Positions 23,498-32,093 of a DNA stretch of 64,000 nt are shown piece after piece. The position numbers and the translations under genes were made by a program. Within the stretch, counting starts at the first letter, position 1. Each line of letters opens with the position of its first letter. This DNA is from UBA2402 sp044371005. Its GTDB lineage: Bacteria; Planctomycetota; Phycisphaerae; Phycisphaerales; UBA1924. The notes under the pieces are model-generated. The model saw only the letters and a program-made list of their open reading frames with translations, searched no databases and was not told the origin of the DNA. Location of the stretch: the NCBI GenBank assembly GCA_044371005.1, contig JBILUL010000001.1, forward strand, positions 35,063-99,062, given 5' to 3'.

Positions 23498-23806
23498 CGC
23501 AAGCACGCGGCACACTCCCTTCGAAGAGGATGATGCGGGAACATACCGCCGCAGTTCACACTGTGCACGCGCGGATCCGCCGCGCATGCGTACGAGGCCA
23601 TTCTACTCGGAAAGCGACCAGTGGCGTCACTCGCCGGGCAGTTGACACGGATCTCATGAATCATCGCGCGGGCTTTGGTGCCAAGACGCGGGTATACTGG
23701 CCCTGCTTGAGCCGGTCCCAGTGATCGCCCGGCAAGATCAGGGGCCACGGCACTCGGCCCCACCTCGGCGTCCATCCTGCACGGCCCGTTGGGAGTTCTC
23801 ACGTTC
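23498..23806. other. Intergenic region between divergent genes
   Basis: No gene seen. A TATACT hexamer at 23693-23698 could be a -10 for the SbtA-like gene, but no matching -35 was found. Confidence 0.3.
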
Positions 23807-24823
23807 ATGTTCTGTGGTCACCCCTTGCACATCCTGGGCAGCCAACCGGCACCGAGTCTGGTCGCCATCAGTCCGCCCGTGCTCTTCTTCTTTCTGGGCG
23901 TCCTTGCAGCGATGGTGCGGTCCAACATCGCCATCCCCAAGGCTGCGACTAAGTTGCTCTCGCTCTATCTGCTGTGGGCCATCGGGTTCAAGGGCGGCGT
24001 TGAACTGGTTGCCAGCGGCTTTTCGGGCGATGCGATCAAGACCATCCTCCTTGCAACCGGGATCTCCCTGATCGTCCCCCTGTGGGCCTACGCGGCACTG
24101 CGCCACCTCATCAGCCGCGCCAACGCCGCCGCGATGGCCGCATGCTACGGCTCAGTCAGCGTCGTCACCTTCCTCACCGCCTGCAGCGAACTCGACAACT
24201 CCGGCACCCCATACAGCGGACACATGGTCGCCGTCATGGCACTCATGGAATCGCCCGCCATCGTCCTCGCCCTCGTACTGCTCAACCTTGATCAATCCCG
24301 ACGCAACGGCGGCACCGGCGATAGCACGCCGCGGCTTCGGGTCGGCGCCCTGCTCCACGAATCGCTCCTCAACGGCCCCGTGCTGCTCCTGCTGGGATCC
24401 ATCGTGGTTGGCGTGCTCACCGGCGAACGCGGCTACGCGGCATTCAAACCCCTCTGCACCGACGCCTTCCCGGGTGCCCTCGCCTTCTTCCTGCTTGATC
24501 TTGGCCTGCTCGCGGCCAAACGCTTCAAGGACGTGATTGCAGCACCGAAATGGCTGCTCGTCTTCGCGATCGCCGCACCCCTCATCAACGCCACGATCGC
24601 GATTCTTGGTGCACACGCGATCGGGATCAGTCGCGGCGACGCCGTACTGCTGGCAGTCCTGGCCGCATCCGCTTCCTACATCGCTGCACCCGCCGCACTC
24701 CGACTGGCCGTTCCGAACGCAACGCCTGGTCTCTATGTCTCTCTTTCCCTGGGCGTCACGTTCCCGTTCAACATCATCGTGGGCATCCCCCTGTACGCGG
24801 CCATCGTCGCGCGCCTCTGGTAG
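23807..24823 (+). CDS. Sodium-dependent bicarbonate transporter family protein (SbtA-like)
   Basis: The 338-residue protein has about ten transmembrane helices and the SbtA/DUF897 landmarks: 'SPPVLFFFLGVLAAMVRSNI' at the start, 'AACYGSVSVVTFLTACSEL' (about 120), 'HMVAVMALMESPAIV' (about 145), 'GPVLLLLGSIVVGVLTG' and 'GALAFFLLDLGLLAAKR' (about 215-235), and 'ASASYIAAPAALRLAVPNA' near the end. These are the inverted-repeat core motifs of the family, which in cyanobacteria imports bicarbonate with Na+. No PII-like SbtB gene is adjacent. The ATG at 23807 is preferred over a TTG at 23789. Substrate in this organism is inferred from the family. Confidence 0.88.
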   Translation: MFCGHPLHILGSQPAPSLVAISPPVLFFFLGVLAAMVRSNIAIPKAATKLLSLYLLWAIGFKGGVELVASGFSGDAIKTILLATGISLIVPLWAYAALRHLISRANAAAMAACYGSVSVVTFLTACSELDNSGTPYSGHMVAVMALMESPAIVLALVLLNLDQSRRNGGTGDSTPRLRVGALLHESLLNGPVLLLLGSIVVGVLTGERGYAAFKPLCTDAFPGALAFFLLDLGLLAAKRFKDVIAAPKWLLVFAIAAPLINATIAILGAHAIGISRGDAVLLAVLAASASYIAAPAALRLAVPNATPGLYVSLSLGVTFPFNIIVGIPLYAAIVARLW

Positions 24824-24978
24824 CCAACGTCCGTGAAAAAGGTCTTCAGCGACCCGGAAGGCTCCTCTTGCCGCTTCATCGTGCCCGGAATCGGGTGATA
24901 CAGTTTTCTCGGGGAACGTCGCCCCGGTGATTCTCGTCGCCGCGGCGGGTCGGATCGATTCATTTCGGGAGCATGTTC

Positions 24979-26454
24979 ATGGCTGTGTTCTTTCGCCGTC
25001 CGTGTCTGTCTGCACTCCTTCTGGTCGCCGCGGCAGGATCCGCCGCACTCGCCAATCCCGCCACGATGATCTTCGCCACTTCGGCCCACGCCGGAACCTC
25101 CGGCAAGGACGATGTGCCCGGAATGCCCGGCATGAAATTCTCGAACTTCAACAAGATCTACGGCAGCTCCGGCAGCTACTGGTCAACCGCGGCGTCGATC
25201 ACCGGTGCCGGCGTGACGCCCTCCACCGATCAGATCGTCGTGATCGGAAACGGGCTCTCCGGCATTTCGATCCCTGCACGCGAAGGTGTGACGGCAGTGG
25301 GTTCGGCCGGCCAACTGCTGAATCTCAGCGGTCTTGCCGTGCCCCGCGTGAATGGCACCGGCGTCTGGGCCATCGGGTTCATTCCCGCCGCGGGCAACCC
25401 GGGGCTGATCGTTCGCGGCGAGGGAAGCACCTTCGAGACCGTGGCTACGGGCTCGACGCCTTCGCCGGTCCCCGGCTACGACTACGGCGCGACCTTCGCC
25501 TCGACGACGATCGCCGATTCGGGTCGTGTGTGGTTCCTTTCCGATGGAGTGAGCGGGACGCCCCGCGCTGCCATGGCCACCGACGGCAACTCCATCGTCG
25601 CGCTCGAAGCGACCACGGTGTTCGATGCTCCGGTTCCTGATGGGGTGGGGGGTCTCCTCCGCGCACTCGTGTTCAGCCAGACGGCGCCAACCTATCACGT
25701 CTCGGCGGATGGCGATGCGACGCTCTATCTCGCGGACATCGATGAGGGTTCTGGCCTGCGCAGCGTCATCTACAACGATCAGATCGTCCTTCAGGTTGGA
25801 CAGGCTGGTCCCGGACTTCCGGGCTCCACCATCACGGCCATCAGCGAATGCTGGCTCGAGGTCGATCAGTCCTGGTTTGCGCGAGCCACGCTGGGCGCCA
25901 ACGGGGCGGCCATCTACCGCAATCGCGAGTTGATCGCGAGGATCGGCGCACCGATCACTCCCGGCTCTTCGGAGACCTGGACGACGATCACCGACTACAA
26001 GGGCGATCTGTGGGGCAACTACATCGTGACCGGGATCACGACGGCCGCCGGGGCATCGAATGAAGTCGCTGTCCTGAACGGTTCCTCCGTCATTGCCCGC
26101 GAAGGCGACCCGGTCGACCTCAACGGCGACGGAGAGTTCAACGACAACCTCTTCATCCACTCGTTCCGCGATCGATGCTTCATGACCGGCGAGTATGCCT
26201 TCTACGTCGGCGCTCGCATGAAGGCGACCGCCGCGGGCACGAGCAGTCTGGGTGCCAACGTCTCGCTCATCCGCATTCCCTTCGAACTCTGCTTTGCCGA
26301 CTTCAACGCCGATGGCGGCGTCGACGGAGCGGATGTCGAGTCCTTCTTCCTCGCGTGGGAATCAGCCCTTGATTCCGCCGATGTCAACCTCGACGGCGGC
26401 GTTGATGGCGGTGACATCGAGTCCTTCTTCACCCACTGGGAAGCAGGCTGCTGA
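24979..26454 (+). CDS. Secreted protein with dockerin-like C-terminal repeats
   Basis: Starts at ATG 24979 (GGAG 7 nt upstream; ATG 24973 also possible) with a signal peptide 'MAVFFRRPCLSALLLVAAAG'. The 491-residue body contains several segments such as 'IVVIGNGLSGISIPAREGV', 'VIYNDQIVLQVGQAGPGLPG' and 'VLNGSSVIAREGDPVDLNGD', a repeated beta-blade-like pattern suggesting a propeller. The last 60 residues hold two copies of 'DxNxDGGVDGxDxESFFxxW' ('ADFNADGGVDGADVESFF' and 'ADVNLDGGVDGGDIESFFTHW'), Ca-binding-type loops as in dockerin/EF-hand repeats, ending EAGC. It is followed by a terminator. Likely a surface or secreted protein of unknown ligand. Confidence 0.8.
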   Translation: MAVFFRRPCLSALLLVAAAGSAALANPATMIFATSAHAGTSGKDDVPGMPGMKFSNFNKIYGSSGSYWSTAASITGAGVTPSTDQIVVIGNGLSGISIPAREGVTAVGSAGQLLNLSGLAVPRVNGTGVWAIGFIPAAGNPGLIVRGEGSTFETVATGSTPSPVPGYDYGATFASTTIADSGRVWFLSDGVSGTPRAAMATDGNSIVALEATTVFDAPVPDGVGGLLRALVFSQTAPTYHVSADGDATLYLADIDEGSGLRSVIYNDQIVLQVGQAGPGLPGSTITAISECWLEVDQSWFARATLGANGAAIYRNRELIARIGAPITPGSSETWTTITDYKGDLWGNYIVTGITTAAGASNEVAVLNGSSVIAREGDPVDLNGDGEFNDNLFIHSFRDRCFMTGEYAFYVGARMKATAAGTSSLGANVSLIRIPFELCFADFNADGGVDGADVESFFLAWESALDSADVNLDGGVDGGDIESFFTHWEAGC

Positions 26455-26489
26455 AGTTCGCACCGCCGACGGCACGCTGACCCGATATG

Positions 26490-26518
26490 AAAGCCCCGCG
26501 CCTGGCGCGGGGCTTTTT
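26490..26518 (+). terminator. Rho-independent terminator
   Basis: AAGCCCCGCGC-ctg-GCGCGGGGCTT stem followed by TTTTT (to 26518), 37 nt after the secreted protein stop. Confidence 0.9.
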
Positions 26519-26601
26519 CGTGGAGTCATGTCTCCCCTGGCCAGCCCCCTTCCCCGCCCGCCGGCCCCGGAGGCCTTGGGACGCACTCCTACACTGCCGG
26601 C

Positions 26602-26790
26602 ATGTTCACGCTGCTCGGTGGCCTTTATCAACTCGCTCGCCTTGCCGTTCTTTCGGGCTTTCGGTTCAAGGGCCCCTACTGGACGTGGCGCATGCACACG
26701 GCGTTCGGAGCCGGTTACCCCGCCTCTCGCCTTGAACTCATCCGTTCCGTGCTCGAATACGGGTGCTGGATCCACAAGATGAGGCGGTAG
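26602..26790 (+). CDS. Small conserved-looking protein (62 aa)
   Basis: The ATG at 26602 opens a 62-codon frame 'MFTLLGGLYQLARLAVLSGF' with 'KGPYWTWRMHTAFG' in the middle and 'LEYGCWIHKMRR' at the end. Aromatic and basic residues are clustered, giving a short amphipathic or membrane-associated protein. I have a recollection, not checked, of similar small proteins with a 'K-G-x-YW-x-WR-x-x-TAFG' core in other planctomycetes. A -10-like TACACT (26590-26595) ends 6 nt before the ATG, again leaderless. Function unknown. Confidence 0.6.
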   Translation: MFTLLGGLYQLARLAVLSGFRFKGPYWTWRMHTAFGAGYPASRLELIRSVLEYGCWIHKMRR

Positions 26791-26880
26791 GGGCCAGTCC
26801 GGGCCAACGCACTCTCCAAGCCCCCCCTCTCCCCCCTCTCCCGCCCATCAGGCCAGCATGTCACCCTGTTTCGCGCCTTG

Positions 26881-26958
26881 CATCCTGCCCATCCTGTCTA
26901 TCCATGTTCCATTCTCCACTCAGAGTTGGAAACATGGATGGACAGGATCGACAGGATG
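26881..26958. repeat. Dispersed inverted repeat, complete two-arm copy
   Basis: Reverse arm 26881-26908 (CATCCTGCCCATCCTGTCTA..) and forward arm 26931-26958 (AACATGGATGGACAGGATCG..) across a 22-base loop. Same loop length as the copy at 4566-4643 although the loop sequences differ. The rest of 26791-27323 shows no gene, only G-rich spacer before the SPFH gene. Confidence 0.8.
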
Positions 26959-27323
26959 AGGAAAGGGGCCTAGCAGAGAGCCCTGAGAGTGTGCGGGGAG
27001 AGCAGGGTTTCGACCATCACAGTGGGAACGCAGTTGCAGACCGTTGAGGTCGAAGAGATTGATCAAGGAGGCTGCGAGGGGAGCTGGGCGGACTTGGCGG
27101 GGAGGTGACGCGGAGGTGGCGGGGAGAGGGCGGGGAGAGGGGGGGTGCCATCATGCGATGGCCTTACGGGGCCGGTCGGGGCGGGCCCGGACTGGCGAAA
27201 CCGCCAGGGAGATTCTCCGATACACTTGCTGCCGCCGCGCCGGGGTCGTGAGCGCGGGGTGGACTGTGAAGTCTTGTGACGAATCACCACCGGCAGCGCA
27301 GCGGCAACGGGAGCAACGCACTC

Positions 27324-28421
27324 ATGGATATCTGGAAGAAACTGACTGGCGAACTGGTTGACATCGTCGAATGGCTCGATGACTCGCGCGACACGCTCGT
27401 CTACCGCTTCGAGCGACTCCAGAACGAAATCAAGTACGGTGCCAAGCTCGTCGTTCGCGAAGGCCAGACCGCGGTCTTCATCAATGAGGGCCAGCTCGCG
27501 GATGTCTTCAAGCCCGGCACCTACACGCTCGAAACCCAGAACGTGCCGATCCTCGCCACGCTCAAGGGCTGGAAGTACGGCTTCAACAGCCCCTTCAAGG
27601 CCGAAGTCTACTTCGTCAACACGCGCCAGTTCACCGATCTCAAGTGGGGGACCATGAACCCCATCATGCTGCGCGATCCCGAGTTCGGCCCACTGCGTCT
27701 GCGTGCCTACGGCACCTACGCCATGAAGGTCAGCGACGCTGGCGTGCTCGTCAAGGAGATCGCCGGAACCAACGGCCGCCTGACAGTCGATGGTCTCACG
27801 GATCAGATCCGCAACCTCATCGTCAGTCGCTTCAGCGAGAGCCTGGGCGAGGCTCGCGTACCCGCACTCGATCTTGCCGCGAACTACAGCGAACTGGGCG
27901 GCACGATCGCCGGGCTCATGCAGCCCGCCGTGGCACAGTACGGAATCGCACTGACCGCGCTGCTCATCGAGAACATCTCACTCCCGCCTGAAGTGGAGCA
28001 GGCGTTGGATGCCCGCACGAAGATGGGCGTCATCGGCGACCTCAACCGCTACACCCAGTTCCAGGCCGCTGAATCGATGCGGGATGCCGCCAAGAACCCC
28101 GGCGGCACCGCTGGTGCTGGCCTCGGTGCCGGAATGGGCTTTGCCATGGGCCAGCAGATGGCTCAGGCCATGGCGGGCACCGCCTCCGGGCCCGCGGCTC
28201 CGCCGCCAATCCCCACCGCCGCGGCATACTTCGTTGCCATCAACAACCAGCAGGCGGGTCCCTTTGATCTTGCAAATCTCACCCAGATGGCTCGCTCTGG
28301 TGAGATTTCCCGCGATTCGCTCGTCTGGAAGAACGGAATGGCCTCCTGGGCCGCCGCGGGCAGCGTGGGTGAACTCACCTCGGTCTTCTCGACGCTCCCC
28401 CCTCCCCTTCCACGCGGCTGA
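27324..28421 (+). CDS. SPFH-domain protein with C-terminal GYF_2 domain
   Basis: The ATG at 27324 has GGGAG 10 nt upstream. The 365-residue protein has an SPFH/Band-7-like domain of the 'virion core protein' (YdjI-like) type at about 20-245: 'KLVVREGQTAVFINEGQLAD', 'GTYTLETQNVPILATLKGWK', 'RAYGTYAMKVSDAG'. A Gly/Ala/Met-rich linker (about 265-300) leads to a GYF_2 domain at about 305-360 ('YFVAINNQQAGPFDLANLTQ', 'SLVWKNGMASWAAAG'). SPFH proteins build oligomeric rings at membranes. It is followed by a zinc-ribbon membrane protein in the same direction, a common pairing for this subfamily. Cellular role not established here. Confidence 0.85.
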   Translation: MDIWKKLTGELVDIVEWLDDSRDTLVYRFERLQNEIKYGAKLVVREGQTAVFINEGQLADVFKPGTYTLETQNVPILATLKGWKYGFNSPFKAEVYFVNTRQFTDLKWGTMNPIMLRDPEFGPLRLRAYGTYAMKVSDAGVLVKEIAGTNGRLTVDGLTDQIRNLIVSRFSESLGEARVPALDLAANYSELGGTIAGLMQPAVAQYGIALTALLIENISLPPEVEQALDARTKMGVIGDLNRYTQFQAAESMRDAAKNPGGTAGAGLGAGMGFAMGQQMAQAMAGTASGPAAPPPIPTAAAYFVAINNQQAGPFDLANLTQMARSGEISRDSLVWKNGMASWAAAGSVGELTSVFSTLPPPLPRG

Positions 28422-28454
28422 GCCGCCGCGATGGCATTCGCACGCTGAGCACGC

Positions 28455-29570
28455 ATGGGCGCCTCCAAGTTTCCCTGCACATCCTGCGGCGCAGATCTGG
28501 TGTTCCAACCCGGCACCACCAGTCTCACCTGCCCGTACTGCTCCGCGCAGAACGAGATTGCGCCGACGGCCGACGCGAGCATCGACGAACTGGATTTCAA
28601 GACGGCCCTGGCTCAACTCGACCGCAACGCCACGCACGTTGAATCCATCGAGGCACACTGCAAGTCCTGCAATGCCCACGTGCAGATGGAACTCAATGCT
28701 GCATCACAGAACTGCCCCTTCTGCGGCAGCAACCTCATCGCCACCAACATCAGCCAGAAGCTGATCAAGCCCGGCAGCCTTCTGCCCTTCAAGATCGATC
28801 ACCCCAGGGCACGCGAACTCTTCCGCACCTGGCTCGCCTCACGCTGGTTCGCGCCTTCAAAGCTCAAGAACCTCGCGACACTCGAGGGAGATGCCATCTA
28901 CAAGGGCCAGGGCGTGAGCGGCCTGGCCGGGCTCTACATGCCCTACTGGACCTACGACTGCACCGCAACAACCAAGTACCGAGGCGAGCGTGGCGATGAT
29001 TACTATGTGACCGTGCCCCGCACCGTCACGGTCAACGGCAAGCGCACGACACAGATGGTGCGGGAACGACGCACCCGATGGAGCTCGGCCAGCGGCATCG
29101 TCGTCAACCGCTTTGATGATGTGCTCGTCATCGCATCCGATGCACTCCCCGCCAAGCAGCTGTCACAGATCGAAACATGGGACCTTGATGCACTCGTGCC
29201 ATATCAGGACCAGTACCTCAGCGGCTTTCGCACGCAGACCTACACGACGCCACTCGATGCTGGCTTCGATGTCGCCATCCAGAAGATGGATCCCGTGATC
29301 CGGCAGACGATCTGTTCCGACATCGGCGGCGATCATCAGCGAATCCACGACATGCAGCCCAGCTATCAGCGCATCACCTTCAAGCACATTCTCGTGCCGG
29401 TCTGGGTCAGTGCGTATCGCTACAACGCCAAGGTGTATCGCTTCCTGATCAATGCCCGCACTGGCGTGGTCACCGGCGAACGTCCATACAGCGCCGTCAA
29501 GATCACCTTCTTCGTGCTCGCATGCCTCGTCGCCATTGCGATCATCGCTTCGGTCGCTGCGTCACGATAA
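28455..29570 (+). CDS. Zinc-ribbon protein with C-terminal transmembrane helix
   Basis: The 371-residue protein starts with two zinc ribbons: 'CTSCGADLVFQPGTTSLTC' then PYC (about 8-29), and CKSC...CPFC (about 72-98). A large middle domain has 'GLAGLYMPYWTYDCTATTKY' (about 155-175) and 'ILVPVWVSAYRYNAKVYRF' (about 310-330), and the C terminus has one membrane helix ('VLACLVAIAIIASVAAS'). The same arrangement is annotated in other bacteria as TFIIB-type zinc-ribbon or 'primosomal N'-like' protein next to YdjI-type SPFH genes, 33 nt upstream here. The pair probably forms one membrane-associated complex. No helicase motifs are present. Confidence 0.75.
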   Translation: MGASKFPCTSCGADLVFQPGTTSLTCPYCSAQNEIAPTADASIDELDFKTALAQLDRNATHVESIEAHCKSCNAHVQMELNAASQNCPFCGSNLIATNISQKLIKPGSLLPFKIDHPRARELFRTWLASRWFAPSKLKNLATLEGDAIYKGQGVSGLAGLYMPYWTYDCTATTKYRGERGDDYYVTVPRTVTVNGKRTTQMVRERRTRWSSASGIVVNRFDDVLVIASDALPAKQLSQIETWDLDALVPYQDQYLSGFRTQTYTTPLDAGFDVAIQKMDPVIRQTICSDIGGDHQRIHDMQPSYQRITFKHILVPVWVSAYRYNAKVYRFLINARTGVVTGERPYSAVKITFFVLACLVAIAIIASVAASR

Positions 29571-29716
29571 TGGAATCAGGAGACCGCGGGATACCGAGAT
29601 GTTCCCCTTTCGCGGGCAGTTTTCCGCCCGCAATGGACGAAAAACAGCCATGCATGCAATGCGGCGAGGCCTGCGGCGTTTGACTCAGCGGGTGAAACAT
29701 CAAGGAGTCTCGTGAC

Positions 29717-30709
29717 ATGCTTTCCAAGAATCTCTTCAACGCATTCCTTCTCTCAGTGCTCTGCGGCACTTCAGTCAGCATCGCTTCAGCACAGCCGGCC
29801 GGTGAACCGCCCGCTCGTCAGGACGAGCGCGAAATGCGCCGCGAAGAGGCGCCCAAGAGCGACAACGCTCAGGGCCGTCCCGACCGCGATGAACGCGGCG
29901 GACCCGATGAGCGCCGCGGCCAGCGCCGCAATCGTGATGGTGGTGGTCCTGAAGGCCGTGGCGATGGCCCCGAAGGTCAGCGCGGCCCGATGAACGGTCC
30001 CGATGGTCAGCAGAATCGCCGCGGCCCTCGTGGTGAGAACGGACAGAAGGATGGCCCCCGCCACGAACGCGGCCCGATGATGGGACGCCGCGGCGGCGAA
30101 GGCTTCCAGGGCGGACCTCGCGGCCCGATGAACGGTCCCGATGGTCAGCAGAATCGCCGCGGCCCCCGTGGTGACACCGGACAGAATGATGGCCCCCGCC
30201 ACGAACGTGGCCCGATGATGGGCGGCCGTGGCGGCGAAGGCTTCCAGGGCGGACCTCGCGGCCCGATGATGGGTGGCCGTGGTGGCGAAGGCTTCCAGGG
30301 CGGACCCCGCGGCCCGATGATGGGTGGCCGTGGTGGCGAAGGCTTCGAGGGCGGACCTCGTGGCCCGATGATGGGTGGCCGTGGTGGCGAAGGCTTCCAG
30401 GGCGGACCTCGCGGCCCGATGATGGGTGGCCGTGGTGGCGAAGGCTTCAAGGGCGGACCCCGTGGCCCGATGATGGGTGGCCGCGGCGGCGAAGGCTTCC
30501 AGGGCGGACCTCAAGGCCCGATGACGGGTGGGCGTGGCGGCGAAGGCTTCAAGGGCGGGCGTGAGGACCGGGTGGAGCGGTTCCGTCAGCTTCCTCCGGA
30601 AGCTCGCCAGAAGCTGGTCAAGCGATACCGCGAGCGCATGCAGCAGCAGATGGGCGGGAAGCATCGCGGCGATCGCGGCGGCTTCCGCGGCGGACCTCAG
30701 GCTCAGTGA
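29717..30709 (+). CDS. Secreted Gly/Arg-rich protein with 17-residue tandem repeats
   Basis: Signal peptide 'MLSKNLFNAFLLSVLCGTSV' with cleavage after SIASA. After a charged Arg/Asp/Glu stretch (25-95) the protein carries about eight copies of a 17-residue repeat, consensus GPRGPMMGGRGGEGFQG, encoded by 51-bp units between about 30080 and 30560; earlier degenerate copies read 'GPMNGPDGQQNRRGPRG'. The C-terminal 50 residues are charged and helical ('RFRQLPPEARQKLVKRYRER'). No enzymatic motif. The high Gly/Arg/Met content suggests an extended, flexible secreted or periplasmic protein, perhaps binding metal, nucleic acid or polyanions. The long frame on the opposite strand is only a shadow of the repeats. 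Confidence 0.75.
   Translation: MLSKNLFNAFLLSVLCGTSVSIASAQPAGEPPARQDEREMRREEAPKSDNAQGRPDRDERGGPDERRGQRRNRDGGGPEGRGDGPEGQRGPMNGPDGQQNRRGPRGENGQKDGPRHERGPMMGRRGGEGFQGGPRGPMNGPDGQQNRRGPRGDTGQNDGPRHERGPMMGGRGGEGFQGGPRGPMMGGRGGEGFQGGPRGPMMGGRGGEGFEGGPRGPMMGGRGGEGFQGGPRGPMMGGRGGEGFKGGPRGPMMGGRGGEGFQGGPQGPMTGGRGGEGFKGGREDRVERFRQLPPEARQKLVKRYRERMQQQMGGKHRGDRGGFRGGPQAQ
30080..30560 (+). repeat. 51-bp tandem coding repeats
   Basis: Units such as GGCCGTGGTGGCGAAGGCTT recur every 51 bp, with mostly silent third-position changes and one variable codon (CAG/GAG/AAG at the residue before GG). This suggests recent expansion by slippage or unequal crossover. Confidence 0.9.
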
Positions 30710-30768
30710 ACATCGGTCGGGGAGTCCCGACCCTGTCCCGGCAAGAAAGTACTTCCTGTAAAAGCACC

Positions 30769-30800
30769 AGCGGGCGTTGACTGTGAAGTCAACGCCCGCT
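30769..30800. terminator. Bidirectional stem-loop between convergent genes
   Basis: A 14-bp perfect stem AGCGGGCGTTGACT/AGTCAACGCCCGCT with a GTGA loop lies between the stops of the repeat protein (+) and pseudopilin (-). Only the minus side has a weak T stretch (CTTTTAC). Confidence 0.6.
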
Positions 30801-30845
30801 GTCGTGCGGAAAGAGCTGGAGGAGAGAGGTCCTCCGGTGTGTGTG

Positions 30846-31808
30846 TCAGCGTGCGTAGGGGAAAATGACGGTGTACTTGTCGTTGTTGTACTGCGGGATG
30901 TTCTCGTAGTTGTTGTTGGGGACGCTTGCGGGGCGACCCGGCAGTACCGTCAGATAGGAGGCGTGGCCGTCCATGAATCCCATCACGGAACGGTTGATGT
31001 CGTCGTAGCCGTTACGGACCACGGCGGTGGGTGAATCCTGATTCATCACGATGTCCGCCCATTCGTCGTTGAGCCAGACGAGGCGTGAGGGGTTGTACGC
31101 ATCCGCGAGCCGGAAGCGGCGAGCGCCGATGGCGAACTTCTCATGGAAGGGCTTGCTGGAGAACTGCGGATCGTTGTCGATCTGCTCGAACCACTTGCCC
31201 TGCCACTGATAGCTGGTTCCCACATCGTCATAGCTGCTGAGCACCTGGCCGTTGACCGGCGTGTTCCTGTTCGGCCAGTTCTGCTGGTGGCCGATCTGAT
31301 CGCTGGGGTCCTTGAAGACGGGCATGGCGAGATTGGTTCGTTCCGATGCGTTGGACTGCGCCGCGACGCCCGGGCGACTGTTGGGAGCTGCGACGAGATT
31401 CGGGTACAGGTACTGATTGAGGGGGCGGTCCTCCGCCTTCACATCAAAGCCCGGTTGCAGTGACATCCAGGCGCTGTTGTTGGTCTTGCCCCAAGCGCTC
31501 CACGTGCACCAGCCCGCCAGATCCTGATTGAGGTTGGACGGATTGGATGGGCCGAAGCGAGCTCGCCACGTCGGCGAAAGCGGGAGAAAGCCCTTCTGAT
31601 CGTTCTGATACGTCGCACCCGACTGCGCGATTGACCGCAGATTGCTCAACGAGATGGTCTGCCGTGCCGACTTGCGGGCCTTGCCCAGCGCAGGCAGCAG
31701 CAGGCCGATCAGCACCGCGATGATTGCAATCACCACGAGCAGTTCGATGAGGGTGAATCCGATACGCGATTGCGTGCGCGACACTGTGAGGCGTTCTGAT
31801 TGGTTCAT
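30846..31808 (-). CDS. Type II secretion/pseudopilin-like protein (prepilin-type N terminus)
   Basis: With the ATG at 31808 the protein has 320 residues. It begins with a basic leader and the prepilin cleavage site 'RIGFTLIELLVVIAIIAVLI' (G|F with Glu+5), followed by a long hydrophobic helix. The globular part contains a Trp/Asn-rich region and ends with 'VMGFMDGHASYLTVLPG', the 'DGH' motif common in planctomycete DUF1559-like major pilin-type proteins. It should be processed by a prepilin peptidase and assembled in or secreted through a pilus-like system. No pilus assembly genes are adjacent. A GTG at 31823 is an alternative start. Confidence 0.85.
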   Translation of the reverse strand: MNQSERLTVSRTQSRIGFTLIELLVVIAIIAVLIGLLLPALGKARKSARQTISLSNLRSIAQSGATYQNDQKGFLPLSPTWRARFGPSNPSNLNQDLAGWCTWSAWGKTNNSAWMSLQPGFDVKAEDRPLNQYLYPNLVAAPNSRPGVAAQSNASERTNLAMPVFKDPSDQIGHQQNWPNRNTPVNGQVLSSYDDVGTSYQWQGKWFEQIDNDPQFSSKPFHEKFAIGARRFRLADAYNPSRLVWLNDEWADIVMNQDSPTAVVRNGYDDINRSVMGFMDGHASYLTVLPGRPASVPNNNYENIPQYNNDKYTVIFPYAR

Positions 31809-31835
31809 GGTCTTTTCCGACACACATGGCTCCGG

Positions 31836-32093
31836 CTAGGCAAAGGACAACCCCGCGAGGAGCCGGATGCTCCCGCCGCGGCATAACACGAGTTCACACG
31901 AAGAAGCCGGATCAGCCTCGGTCCCCGGGACCGCGACATTGATCCCGATTGCAACGGCGCGCTGACTCAGCCACCAAGCACCAACAGATGCCTGAGCGCC
32001 GACGCGTGCATGCAGATCCGGGATGACCCGAGCTTCCTGCTCCGATGGCATGCCGCTCATGGCAGCAACCCTCGAAACGCTTCCTTCACCCAC
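31836..32093 (-). CDS. Possible small ORF upstream of the pseudopilin
   Basis: A frame of up to 85 codons ends 27 nt before the pseudopilin start and contains 'ARVIPDLHARVGAQASVGAW'. An inner ATG (about 32058) overlaps the TGA of another tiny frame ending 'VEWVKEAFRGLLP' (ATGA). The arrangement looks like coupled small genes but the sequences are not recognised and it may be chance. Nothing else is supported in 31809-32389. Confidence 0.2.
   Translation of the reverse strand: MGEGSVSRVAAMSGMPSEQEARVIPDLHARVGAQASVGAWWLSQRAVAIGINVAVPGTEADPASSCELVLCRGGSIRLLAGLSFA

Noticed and set aside
29786..30664. 292-codon minus-strand frame with 'ALEAFATTATHHRA' repeats
   Set aside because: It is the exact antisense of the Gly/Arg repeat gene; the plus strand has a signal peptide and charged C terminus, the minus frame has neither.
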